64,000 nt of DNA from DASRAP01 sp964503275. GTDB taxonomy: Bacteria > Gemmatimonadota > Gemmatimonadetes > Gemmatimonadales > Gemmatimonadaceae. The notes under the pieces were generated by a model that saw only the letters and a program-made list of their open reading frames with translations, had not been told where the DNA came from and searched no databases. The stretch is taken from contig CAZCZO010000012.1 in assembly GCA_964503275.1 (NCBI GenBank), forward strand, positions 31,171 to 95,170, written 5' to 3'. The translations under genes were made by a program, and so were the position numbers. Shown here piece by piece: positions 1 to 7,952 of this stretch (position 1 is its first letter; each line of letters opens with the position of its first letter).

Positions 1-279
1 GTGAGCGTCGAGGTGGCCGCCGCGATGGCGCGAGGGGCCAGGCGCGCGACCGGCGCGGCGGTCGGGGTCGGGATCAGCGGTGTCGCGGGGCCCGGGGGTG
101 GGACGGCGGACAAGCCGGTCGGCCTTGTGTGTGTGGCGGTCGAGTCGCCCGAGGACTCCTGGGCCGAGGCGCGACAGTTCATCGGTGACCGAGAGGAGAT
201 CCGTCTGCGGGCGACGCAGGCAGTGCTCGATCGCGTGCGCCGCGCGGCGACCAGAACTTCTGACGAACGAACGACGTAG
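1..279 (+). CDS. cinA: CinA C-terminal domain (NMN amidohydrolase-like), 5' truncated by window edge
   Basis: This is the last ~92 residues of a CinA/PncC-type protein. The glycine-rich stretch GVGISGVAGPGGGTADKPVG matches the conserved core of the CinA C-terminal domain, which in characterised homologues deamidates nicotinamide mononucleotide in the cytoplasm. The reading frame is open at base 1, so the gene almost certainly begins outside the window and the GTG at position 1 is probably an internal codon. Whether it is a full CinA, with an N-terminal MoCF-like domain, or a stand-alone PncC cannot be told from here. It is followed after 24 bp by grpE on the same strand. Confidence 0.85.
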   Translation: MSVEVAAAMARGARRATGAAVGVGISGVAGPGGGTADKPVGLVCVAVESPEDSWAEARQFIGDREEIRLRATQAVLDRVRRAATRTSDERTT

Positions 280-303
280 TGATGGAATGGAGAACGGGAT
301 CAC

Positions 304-891
304 ATGACTGACGAGATGCCGCCTGCGGAGCGGGCGAACGACGGCGGGCCCGGCGACAGCGGGGCCGGCATGCCCGATGCCGACACACGAGATGGGTCAG
401 CGACCGTCACGGACGCCACCGATGCGGCGTCGGACGCCGTCGCGACCCTCGAGGCACGATTGGCCGAGCAACAGGACAAATACCTGCGCCTGTTGGCCGA
501 CTTCGACAACTTCCGCAAGCGGGCCGTCCGCGAGCGGGAGCAGGCGTCGCATCACGGCCAGGGCGTGGTCATCAAGGGATTGCTCGAGAGCATGGACGAT
601 CTGGCCCGCTGTGCGAAGCTCGATGCGGCGAGTGTCGATGCGGCCACGGTGCTCGACGGCGTCCGGCTGGTCGAGCAGAAGCTGCTCAAGTCCCTCGCGG
701 GCCACGGGCTGGAACTGGTGGACCCGGCGGGACGGCCCTTCGACCCTGCGCTGCACGAGGCGCTGACGACGGCGCCGGCGGCGCGAGCGGAGGACGACGA
801 CCTGGTGGCCCAGGTGTACCAGGTGGGATACGTGTTCAATGGGCAACTGCTGCGTCCGGCGCGGGTCGTCGTGTCGCAGTGGAATGCGTGA
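304..891 (+). CDS. grpE: GrpE nucleotide exchange factor
   Basis: 195-residue GrpE, the co-chaperone that releases ADP from DnaK. The N-terminal ~50 residues are acidic and disordered. They are followed by the long helix typical of the family (LEARLAEQQDKYLRLLADFD, then NFRKRA) and a C-terminal beta domain (HEALTT...GYVFNGQLLRPARVVVSQ), which is where DnaK contacts occur in known structures. Length and domain order are normal. The ATG at 304 follows a GGAGAA ribosome-binding site. dnaJ starts 17 bp downstream, so grpE-dnaJ form a heat-shock pair. dnaK is not in the window. Confidence 0.97.
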   Translation: MTDEMPPAERANDGGPGDSGAGMPDADTRDGSATVTDATDAASDAVATLEARLAEQQDKYLRLLADFDNFRKRAVREREQASHHGQGVVIKGLLESMDDLARCAKLDAASVDAATVLDGVRLVEQKLLKSLAGHGLELVDPAGRPFDPALHEALTTAPAARAEDDDLVAQVYQVGYVFNGQLLRPARVVVSQWNA

Positions 892-908
892 CCGGCGACA
901 CGCCTCCC

Positions 909-2018
909 ATGGCTCAGCGCGATTACTACAGCGTCCTCGGGGTCGCGTCGACCGCGACGGCCGACGAGATCAAGAAGCAGTATCGGCGGCTCGCGAAGCA
1001 GTACCATCCTGACGCGAACCAGGGCGAGGCGTCGGCGGCGGATCGGTTCAAGGAGATCTCCGAGGCCTACGCCGTCCTCGGCGATGCCGCGAAGCGGACG
1101 CAGTACGACGAGATGCGCCGGCTCGGTGCGTTCGACGCGGCGCGGCCGCGGTCTGGATCGTCGCGCTCCAGCGCCGGTGCGCCCGGGAGCGGCTCGTTCA
1201 AGTTCGAGGATTTCGACGTCGGTGGCTTGGGTGGGCTGGGCGATCTGTTCGGCACGATGTTCGGTGGCCGAGCGGGTGGACGGACCCGGGCTGCGGAGGC
1301 GGGGCCGAGCGTCGAGACGACGCTGGAGGTCCCGTTCCGCGTCGCGGCCGTCGGCGGCAAGATCCCCATCACGTTGGAGCTGGCCGAGGGTTGCGCCACG
1401 TGCAACGGCAGCGGCGCCGGACCGGGTGCACGCATGCAGCCCTGTCAGGAGTGCGGCGGACGCGGCACGATCTCGTTCGGCCAGGGCAGCTTCTCGGTGA
1501 ACCGGCCGTGTCCGGCGTGCCTGGGGCGCGGGACCACCGCCTCGGTGCCCTGCGCCGCGTGCAGCGGAGCGGGCGAGGTCCGGACGCGCAAGAAGGTGAT
1601 GATCGCGGTGCCGGCGGGCACCGAGAGCGGGGGCAAGGTGCGGCTCAAGGGGCAAGGGGGACGCGGGCGCAACGGTGGAGCGGCCGGCGACCTGGTCATC
1701 ACATTCACGGTGCTCCCCGACGCGCAATTCAAGCGCGATGGCTTGGATCTCGTGGTCGGCGTGCCGCTAAACGTCGCGCAGGCGACGCTGGGGACCAAGG
1801 TGTCCGTGCCGACGCTGCGAGATTCGACCGTCTCGCTGCGCGTGCCTGCCGGCACACCGAGTGGCAAGCGGTTCCGCATCAAGGGGCAGGGCATCGAGCG
1901 TGAGGGGCGCAGCGGCGACCTCATCGCCGAGGTGCAGATCGTCGTGCCGACGACGCTGTCGGCGGCGCAACGGGCCCTCATGGAGCAGTTCGCGAGCGCC
2001 GCCGACCTACCGTACTGA
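909..2018 (+). CDS. dnaJ: Chaperone DnaJ (type I Hsp40)
   Basis: Full-length type I J-protein, ~369 residues, which delivers substrates to DnaK and stimulates its ATPase. The N-terminal J domain carries the HPD tripeptide (QYHPDAN). A Gly/Phe- and Ser-rich linker follows. The zinc-binding domain has four CxxCxGxG repeats (CATCNGSG, CQECGGRG, CPACLGRG, CAACSGAG), and the usual two beta-sandwich C-terminal domains complete the protein. The ATG at 909 (MAQRDYYSVLGV) is chosen over the in-frame ATG at 879, because the latter lies inside grpE and adds ten residues that the family lacks. It converges on the next gene, with only five bases between the stops. Confidence 0.97.
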   Translation: MAQRDYYSVLGVASTATADEIKKQYRRLAKQYHPDANQGEASAADRFKEISEAYAVLGDAAKRTQYDEMRRLGAFDAARPRSGSSRSSAGAPGSGSFKFEDFDVGGLGGLGDLFGTMFGGRAGGRTRAAEAGPSVETTLEVPFRVAAVGGKIPITLELAEGCATCNGSGAGPGARMQPCQECGGRGTISFGQGSFSVNRPCPACLGRGTTASVPCAACSGAGEVRTRKKVMIAVPAGTESGGKVRLKGQGGRGRNGGAAGDLVITFTVLPDAQFKRDGLDLVVGVPLNVAQATLGTKVSVPTLRDSTVSLRVPAGTPSGKRFRIKGQGIEREGRSGDLIAEVQIVVPTTLSAAQRALMEQFASAADLPY

Positions 2019-2023
2019 GCCGC

Positions 2024-3217
2024 TCAGCGCGTGCCGGCGCCGAGTCGGAACACCTGCCCAAGATAGGACACCGCGTGCATCTCGCCCTGGCCGTCGATCC
2101 CGAATGACGTGATGCGGGGCATGGGGCGCGTGAGCGTCCACTCCAGCTCTTCGAAGACCTCGCCGTTCGCCGCGCGGAGCGAGCGCAGCCACCCCTGGCA
2201 GAAGTCCGAGTAGAAGTAGCGTCCCACATGCTCGGGGTGCGCGCGGCCGCGGTACACGAGCCCGCCCGTGATGGAGTTGCACCCTGGGCCGTGGGCGTAC
2301 GCCACGTCGGGGTCGATGCGCTGCGTGAGCTCGCAGGTGCTGCTCGTGGGCAGGCACAGGGGTCCTTCGAGCAGGGACCACCCGAAGTTCGCACCGCCGG
2401 CCGATCCCAGTGGGACGACGTTCAGCTCCTCATACGATCCCTCGCCGACGTCGGCGATGAACAGTTGCATGGAGGGGGCATCGACCCAGAAGCGCCATGG
2501 GTTCCGCAACCCGAGGGCGAACACCTCGGGGCGATAGGCGCTGTTCCCGACAAAGGGATTGTCCGCGGGGACCACGAAGGGCGCGCTGGTGCTGACGTCC
2601 AGCCGGATGAGCTTGCCGCGCAGCGTCGAAGGCAACTGGGAGTCGCCGCCGCTGCTGTTGCCCGACCCGGCGTCGCCCACGCTCATCAACAGGGTGCGGT
2701 CGGGGAGGAACTGGATCATGCCCCCGTAGTGCAGGAACCCGGTGTGGGGAATGCGGCGGATGTTGAGGCGCGATGCGGGGTCGACGAGGTTGGGGTCGGT
2801 CGATGACGCGGTGAAGCGCGCGAGCCGGATGGCCCCGTCGCCTTCGACGAAGCTGACATAGACGTGGCGGTTCACCTGGTAATCCGGATGGAACGCGACG
2901 CCCAACAGTCCGTCCTCGTTGCCCTGGGTTCGGACCACCGCGGACAGGTCGAGGAAGGGTTGAGGAAGTCGGGTGCCATCCCGCAGGATCCAGATGCGTC
3001 CGGTGCGTTCCCCGACGAACAGACGGGGGTCGCGCGTCGGCGCGCCGACGAAGAGCGGGCGGTCGAAGCCCTCGGCGACGAGGTCGATCGACAGGGTCGA
3101 CGTACGATCGACGGGTGCGGGCTCCGTGGGCGCGTCGGCGCAGTTCGCTACTGAGAAGAGAGCAAGGACGGCGCTGAGCCACCAGCGCGTTCCGATCGGT
3201 CGTGAGTTCGAGCACAT
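2024..3217 (-). CDS. Glucose/sorbosone dehydrogenase-like secreted beta-propeller protein
   Basis: 397-residue exported protein of the soluble glucose/sorbosone dehydrogenase (GSDH) family, whose members are six-bladed propellers and often bind PQQ. Family landmarks include GFDRPLFVGAPTRDPRLFVGE near the N-terminus, LLGVAFHPDYQVNRHVYVSF, LRGKLIRLDV, ALGLRNPWRFWVD and IADVGEGSYEELNVV. The N-terminus is a signal peptide ending near FSVANCADAP. The cysteine suggests a lipoprotein, but Asn at -1 is a poor lipobox residue. The substrate cannot be inferred. The ATG at 3217 has no clear ribosome-binding site, and the sequence TACAAT overlaps it, so the promoter or start may be unusual. Confidence 0.85.
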   Translation of the reverse strand: MCSNSRPIGTRWWLSAVLALFSVANCADAPTEPAPVDRTSTLSIDLVAEGFDRPLFVGAPTRDPRLFVGERTGRIWILRDGTRLPQPFLDLSAVVRTQGNEDGLLGVAFHPDYQVNRHVYVSFVEGDGAIRLARFTASSTDPNLVDPASRLNIRRIPHTGFLHYGGMIQFLPDRTLLMSVGDAGSGNSSGGDSQLPSTLRGKLIRLDVSTSAPFVVPADNPFVGNSAYRPEVFALGLRNPWRFWVDAPSMQLFIADVGEGSYEELNVVPLGSAGGANFGWSLLEGPLCLPTSSTCELTQRIDPDVAYAHGPGCNSITGGLVYRGRAHPEHVGRYFYSDFCQGWLRSLRAANGEVFEELEWTLTRPMPRITSFGIDGQGEMHAVSYLGQVFRLGAGTR

Positions 3218-3247
3218 TGTACTTCATGAACGTATTTGCGCAGCCAA

Positions 3248-4231
3248 ATGTTGCAATGCCGACCACGCGACGTGTGGGTGCACGGCGTGTCCGGCGCTGA
3301 CGCGTTCGTGGCGCCCGGCCGGGCATGGGCTCGCCGACTCCAGTCGCGGGTCGCCCCGGGCTGGCGTACGCGATTCGCGCCGGCGCCGACCGGGTACTTG
3401 CACCTCGGACATGCGGTCAACGCCGTCGTCGTGTGGGGGCTGGCGCGTGCGCTGGATGGACGGGTGGTCCTTCGGCTGGAGGACCACGATCGCGGGCGGT
3501 GTCGTCCCGCGTTCGCGGACGCGATCCTCGATGATCTGGACTGGCTTGGACTTGAGCCCGATGTCGCTCCGACCGCCGCGTATCGCGACGGACCGGCGCT
3601 CAGGCAGAGTGCGCGGTCCGCGCGTTATGCCGCCGTGCTCGGGGCGTGGGAGGCGGCCGGCGTGGTGTATGCGTGTCGCTGCTCCCGGCGCGACGGGACG
3701 GTGCCGTCGACCGACGGGGACCGGCGGTACACGGGGCGGTGCCGCGAGGCGGGTTGGCCGATAGAAGCAAGTGTCGCGGTCCGTCTGCGGTTCGGTGCAG
3801 ACGTCGTCACGCTGGATGACGTCATCTGCGGCGTGCAGCGGCAGGTCCCGGCCGAGCAGTGTGGCGATGTCGTCCTGCGCGATCGCCATGGCAATTGGAC
3901 CTATCAGTTCGCGGTCAGCGTCGACGATCTGGATCAGGGGATCGACGTGGTGATCCGCGGGACCGACCTGCTGAGCAGTGTGGGCCGGCAGGTCCTGCTG
4001 GGCCGCGCGCTCGGACGGGCGGCCCCGCCGCAGTATGCGCACCATCCGCTGGTGCTGCGCCCCGACGGGCGCAAGCTGAGCAAGTCGGCCGGGGACAGCG
4101 GATTGCGCGAGTTACGTGCGGCGGGGTGGAGTCCCGCGCAGGTGCTCGGGACGGCCGCGCATCTGGCGGGCCTGCAGCGCGACGCGCGGCCGATCGACGC
4201 CGCCGCGCTCGCGGGGCTCTTCGGCGGCTGA
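3248..4231 (+). CDS. gluQ: Glutamyl-Q tRNA(Asp) synthetase
   Basis: Truncated glutamyl-tRNA synthetase paralogue (YadB/GluQ) that glutamylates queuosine in tRNA-Asp. It has the catalytic domain only. FAPAPTGYLHLGH carries the HIGH signature and KLSKSAGD the KMSKS signature. The internal cysteines of YACRCSRR and the later RYTGRCRE motif fit the zinc site of this subfamily. No anticodon-binding domain follows, as expected. The start is uncertain: the first ATG of the frame is at 3248, TTG at 3236 and GTG at 3308 are alternatives, and homologues begin only ~10 residues before RFAPAPTG, so the true N-terminus may be shorter. Its stop is 19 bp from the convergent DUF4175-like gene. Confidence 0.88.
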   Translation: MLQCRPRDVWVHGVSGADAFVAPGRAWARRLQSRVAPGWRTRFAPAPTGYLHLGHAVNAVVVWGLARALDGRVVLRLEDHDRGRCRPAFADAILDDLDWLGLEPDVAPTAAYRDGPALRQSARSARYAAVLGAWEAAGVVYACRCSRRDGTVPSTDGDRRYTGRCREAGWPIEASVAVRLRFGADVVTLDDVICGVQRQVPAEQCGDVVLRDRHGNWTYQFAVSVDDLDQGIDVVIRGTDLLSSVGRQVLLGRALGRAAPPQYAHHPLVLRPDGRKLSKSAGDSGLRELRAAGWSPAQVLGTAAHLAGLQRDARPIDAAALAGLFGG

Positions 4232-4250
4232 GCGCCGCGGAGTCATCCGC

Positions 4251-7200
4251 TCACTTGCGATCGCGCGCGAGGGCGCGGTAGTACTCCTCGACGAGGGCCC
4301 GGTATTCGGCAGGTACCGGGGCGCGGGACTGCAGTGCGGGACGCTTCTCGGTGCCGAGCCCGTACGCGCGGAACAGCGAGAACTCGACGGTCTTGAGCCC
4401 GTCTATGACGTCGGCCTGCAGCTGGTCGAGACCGACGGCGTTCCCGAGCGGCGCGCCGTTCTCCAGCCGCCGCATCTCCCGGAGCACGCCGTCGATCTCG
4501 GTGGTGGGCAATCCTTGGTTGACGAGGTCCTGCCGCAAGCGCTCTGCCTCCTGCCGCCGGAGTCGGAATTCGCGGCTGAACTGCGTGGCGTCGGCACCGC
4601 CCGCTCGCTGCGGATCGAGCTGCCCAGGAGCGCCGTCGCGCTGCTGCGCGCCGCGCCCACCGGCCTGCTGCTGGCCTGATTGCTGACCGCCCTGGCCTTG
4701 TTGGCCTTGTTGGCCTTGTTGGCCTTGTTGACCTTGTTGGCCCTGTTGACCTTGTTGGCCCTGTTGGCCTTGTTGCCCCTGTTGGCCCTGTTGGCCCTGT
4801 TGACCCTGTTGGCCCTGTTGCCCCTGTTGCCCCTGTTGACCCTGTTGACCCTGTTGACCCTGTTGACCCTGTTGACCCTGCTGGCTCTGTTGGCCTTGCT
4901 GGCCCTGTTGGCTCTGCTGGCTCTGTTGGCTCTGCTGGCCCTGTTGGCTCTGCTGGCTCTGTTGCCCCTGCTGGCCTTGTTGTCCTTGTTGTCCTTGTTG
5001 CGCCTGCTGGCGCTCCGCAGTGCGCGCGCGCAGCGACTCCATCGCGCGCACGAGTTCGCGCGCGCGCTCCAACGTCCGCTCCTGCGCGCGTTGCGGCGAC
5101 TCCGCCGAGGCCGCGCTGGCAGCCTGCTCCAGCTGCTCGCGCGTCGCCTCCAGAATGTCGGCGATGCTCCGCTCCATATCGCGCACCGACTCCGGCGCCC
5201 AGCCACCGCGGACCCCGCTGCGGGAGAACTGGATGCGATCCCGCAGACTGCCGTCGCGTAGCTCCTGCGCGGCACCGCTCAAGGCGCGTGCGGCCGCCGG
5301 CTGCTGCTGCCGGGCCTCCCGGGCCAACGACTCGATCGCGGCGAGCAACGAGTCGGCGGCGACGGCCTGCCGGTCCTTGTCATCGAGGAGGCGCTGCTGC
5401 TCGCGCTGCCGCGCCTCGCCACTCGCGTTCGGGAGCTGCTCCACGCGCTGCTGGATGTCGCGCTGTTGCTCCTGCATCTGCTCCACGCGATCCTGCAGCG
5501 CGCGCGTCTGCTGCTGCACGGCGGCACTGCGTGAGTCCTCGAGCGAGCGCGCCGCGCGGTTCAACTGCTCGAGCGCCTGATTCGCCTGCGGCTGGGTCCC
5601 GGTCGCGGCGCGGCGCATCGCATCGGCCGCCTGCTGCGCGGCCTGTGCCGCCTGTTGCAGCTCCGGGGTGTTCTGTTCCCGGGCCAAGCGCTCCAGTCGC
5701 CGGGCCTCCTCTTCGGCCTGCCGCGCGAGTTCCCGCTGTCCACCGCCGCCGCCCTGCGCTTCGCGGCCCAGCCGGTCGCGCATCTGCTCCTGCATGCGCT
5801 GCATCCGCTCGTTCTCTTGCTGCTGCCGCGCCGCCAACTCCCGCAGCCGCGCGAGAATCTCATCGACCTCCTGCTGCTGCTGTTGCTGCGCGCTGCTCTG
5901 CTGCTGCACCGCCTCGTACTGATTGCGCTGGCGATCGTTCTCCAACTCGAAGAGGTCGGCGAGATCCTCGGCCCGCTGCTGCTGGCCGCCCCCGCCCCCC
6001 CCACCGCCGCCCTGTTGCTGCTGTTGCAGCTCGCGCTCGCGGAACACCGCCTCGGCGCGCTGCAGGTGCGTCATCGCGACCTGCTCGGGGCCGAGCGCGC
6101 GCGTCCCGCTGCCGGCGCCGAGCAACCCGCGTGCGCCCTCCATCGCGGTCCGCGCTGAGTCGAGCTGCCCCGCGATGACCGCGAACGAGGAATCCTGTGC
6201 CGCGACCCCGCGCGACCGGAGTCGCTCGACCAACGTCGCCACATCGTCGTGCAGACGCCCCTGCGCGATCGCCAACGTGGTGATGTCCTGACGGCGCCGA
6301 CGCTCCTCGGCGCCCGCGCTGTCGCGGACCCAATTGAACGTGCCGGCGACGATGTCGCGCTGGCGTTGCACCAGTTGCCCGGTCTCCGCGCCTTCCGCCC
6401 CGCCCCCGCCCCCGCCCGGCGGCGCTTGTCCGCGTTCCTCCCCTTGGCGATACGTCATGCCGAAGGGTCGGATGTCGACGAAGTACACGTCGCTGCGGCT
6501 CACCGTGCCCGACGCGTCCTTGGCCTCGGCGTGATACGCCACCAGATCGCCCGGGGTGAGCGACAGTTCCTCCAGGAACAGCGTGTGCGCGGCCCGGACC
6601 TCCTCGAGGGTCGCGCCGCCGCGCGACAGCACGACGCGTCGCTCCTCACCGCCATTCACGCGGTACACCAACGCGAGCTCTGCCACGCCATAGTCGTCGC
6701 GGGCCGTGATATCGATGGTCAGCTCCTCGACCGCCGTGGCGCGCGTGTCACGCCCCGGGTCACTGATGCTGACGCTCGGTCCACGATCCCGGAGCGCCTC
6801 GATCGCATAGTCGATGCCGCCGGGGACGCGGCGTCCATCCGTCGCCAGCAGGTCGATACGGTAGAAGCCGCTCTGCGTCACGGGGAACGTGGCTGACCAT
6901 CCGCCCGCGCTGTCCTGGGCGAGGGGCAGTTCCGTTCCATCGTCGAAGCGCAACATCCCTCCGCGGATCGGTCGGGTCACGTTGGGACGTACGGTGACGC
7001 GCGTGCCGATCACGGCGGCCACATCGCCGCCATCCTCGATGGTCTCGGGCTCGAGGCGCGTGTAGGCCGGGTACCGCAGATCGAGTGACACCTGTGAAAC
7101 GGCTGGCAGATCGCTGATGCGCAGCTGGAACTCATCCGAGCGCACCCCATCCGATTCAACGAAGTAGGTCGTTGGATCGACGATGTCGAACAGCCGGGCG

Positions 7201-7952
7201 CGGAACACGCCCGACGCGGAGTCCCGCGCCATCGGGATGCGCACCCAGTCGGCCTCGGTGTCACGGCGGAAGACCAGCTCGGCGTTATCGGCGGTGAAGT
7301 GCAGCAGGGTCCCGACGACCTCGAGCCCGCCGCCGCGCGGCACGGTGGCGTTGCCAGGCTCGACGGCGACCGCCCGGACGGGCACGGCCGCCGCGGCCGC
7401 CGCTGAGGGGGCGAACAGCAGTCGCCCGGTCGTGCGCAGCGCCGACGGGCCGAACAGGAACAGCACGGCAGTCGCGACCGCGAGGACCCCGAGCGCCCGC
7501 AGCGCCGAGCGACTCGGCGCCCCATCGATCGCACGGTCGCGGACCAAGGGCTGCAGGGTCGACACGACCTGCGCGATCAAGCGGTCCGTGAGGGCCGACG
7601 CGCCCTCGGGGCGATCGGCGCGATGGACCTCGTGCAGTGCGGTCAGCAGCCCCTGACGCAGATGCGGGGCGCGCTCTTCGACATACAATGCGAACTGTTC
7701 GTCACTCCCCCGCCGCGCGAGTGGGCGGATGAGCCACCAGCCGATGGCCAGCAGGATCGTCGCGTAGCCGGTGAGCCGGGCCAGGAGGATCGCTGTGGAG
7801 CTCCCGTTGAGCGACCAGGTCAGCAGCGAGCCGAGCACGAGGGCGGCAAGGATCGCCAGCCCGATGCGGACCGCGGCCTCGAGCAGCACGCGCTGCTGCC
7901 ACTGCCGGCGCAGCGTGGCGAGTGCATCCAGCAATTGGGCGGAGGGGGTCAT
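4251..7952 (-). CDS. Large DUF4175-like membrane protein with Gln/Gly repeat tract
   Basis: ~1233-residue last gene of the MoxR/VWA operon. Two N-terminal membrane helices (AAVRIGLAILAALVLGSLLT, then a second ending in AIGWWLIRPLA) precede an EERAPHLRQGLLTALHE segment, a periplasmic beta-rich region (~250-480) and a long Gln/Arg/Glu-rich coiled-coil half. This architecture resembles DUF4175 proteins found beside MoxR and BatA-like genes. No enzymatic motif is visible. A tandem Gln-Gln-Gly/Ser tract lies near the C-terminus. The ATG at 7952 is chosen because it overlaps the previous stop by four bases (ATGA) and starts MTPSAQLLDAL; the longer frame runs into the upstream gene. The function is unknown, and an envelope-scaffolding role is a guess. 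Confidence 0.8.
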   Translation of the reverse strand: MTPSAQLLDALATLRRQWQQRVLLEAAVRIGLAILAALVLGSLLTWSLNGSSTAILLARLTGYATILLAIGWWLIRPLARRGSDEQFALYVEERAPHLRQGLLTALHEVHRADRPEGASALTDRLIAQVVSTLQPLVRDRAIDGAPSRSALRALGVLAVATAVLFLFGPSALRTTGRLLFAPSAAAAAAVPVRAVAVEPGNATVPRGGGLEVVGTLLHFTADNAELVFRRDTEADWVRIPMARDSASGVFRARLFDIVDPTTYFVESDGVRSDEFQLRISDLPAVSQVSLDLRYPAYTRLEPETIEDGGDVAAVIGTRVTVRPNVTRPIRGGMLRFDDGTELPLAQDSAGGWSATFPVTQSGFYRIDLLATDGRRVPGGIDYAIEALRDRGPSVSISDPGRDTRATAVEELTIDITARDDYGVAELALVYRVNGGEERRVVLSRGGATLEEVRAAHTLFLEELSLTPGDLVAYHAEAKDASGTVSRSDVYFVDIRPFGMTYRQGEERGQAPPGGGGGGAEGAETGQLVQRQRDIVAGTFNWVRDSAGAEERRRRQDITTLAIAQGRLHDDVATLVERLRSRGVAAQDSSFAVIAGQLDSARTAMEGARGLLGAGSGTRALGPEQVAMTHLQRAEAVFRERELQQQQQGGGGGGGGGQQQRAEDLADLFELENDRQRNQYEAVQQQSSAQQQQQQEVDEILARLRELAARQQQENERMQRMQEQMRDRLGREAQGGGGGQRELARQAEEEARRLERLAREQNTPELQQAAQAAQQAADAMRRAATGTQPQANQALEQLNRAARSLEDSRSAAVQQQTRALQDRVEQMQEQQRDIQQRVEQLPNASGEARQREQQRLLDDKDRQAVAADSLLAAIESLAREARQQQPAAARALSGAAQELRDGSLRDRIQFSRSGVRGGWAPESVRDMERSIADILEATREQLEQAASAASAESPQRAQERTLERARELVRAMESLRARTAERQQAQQGQQGQQGQQGQQSQQSQQGQQSQQSQQSQQGQQGQQSQQGQQGQQGQQGQQGQQGQQGQQGQQGQQGQQGQQGQQGQQGQQGQQGQQGQQGQQGQQGQQGQGGQQSGQQQAGGRGAQQRDGAPGQLDPQRAGGADATQFSREFRLRRQEAERLRQDLVNQGLPTTEIDGVLREMRRLENGAPLGNAVGLDQLQADVIDGLKTVEFSLFRAYGLGTEKRPALQSRAPVPAEYRALVEEYYRALARDRK
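4690..5010. repeat. 9-bp tandem repeat tract encoding Gln-Gln-Gly/Ser
   Basis: About 35 consecutive copies of a 9-base unit (plus strand TTGGCCCTG and close variants such as TTGACCCTG, CTGGCTCTG and TTGCCCCTG). The host gene is on the minus strand, where the units read as repeated QQG or QQS. Variants are grouped: a run of Ser-containing units lies at 4880-4960, and near-identical Gly units occupy the rest, which suggests local duplication. The unit is a multiple of three, so copy-number change would not shift the frame. Read on the plus strand, the same DNA gives a spurious Leu-rich open frame. The copy number is an estimate by eye. Confidence 0.9.

Noticed and set aside
879..908. Earlier DnaJ start at 879
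   Set aside because: It overlaps grpE and adds ten residues before the invariant RDYYSVLGV, and homologues begin two to three residues before this motif.
4690..5010. CRISPR array
   Set aside because: The repeat unit is 9 bp with no spacers and is in frame within a large gene.
4680..5261. Plus-strand Leu-rich open frame (repeated LLALLT)
   Set aside because: It is the antisense reading of the QQG/QQS repeat in the DUF4175-like gene. The composition is purely a product of the repeat, and no ribosome-binding site or homology pattern is seen.
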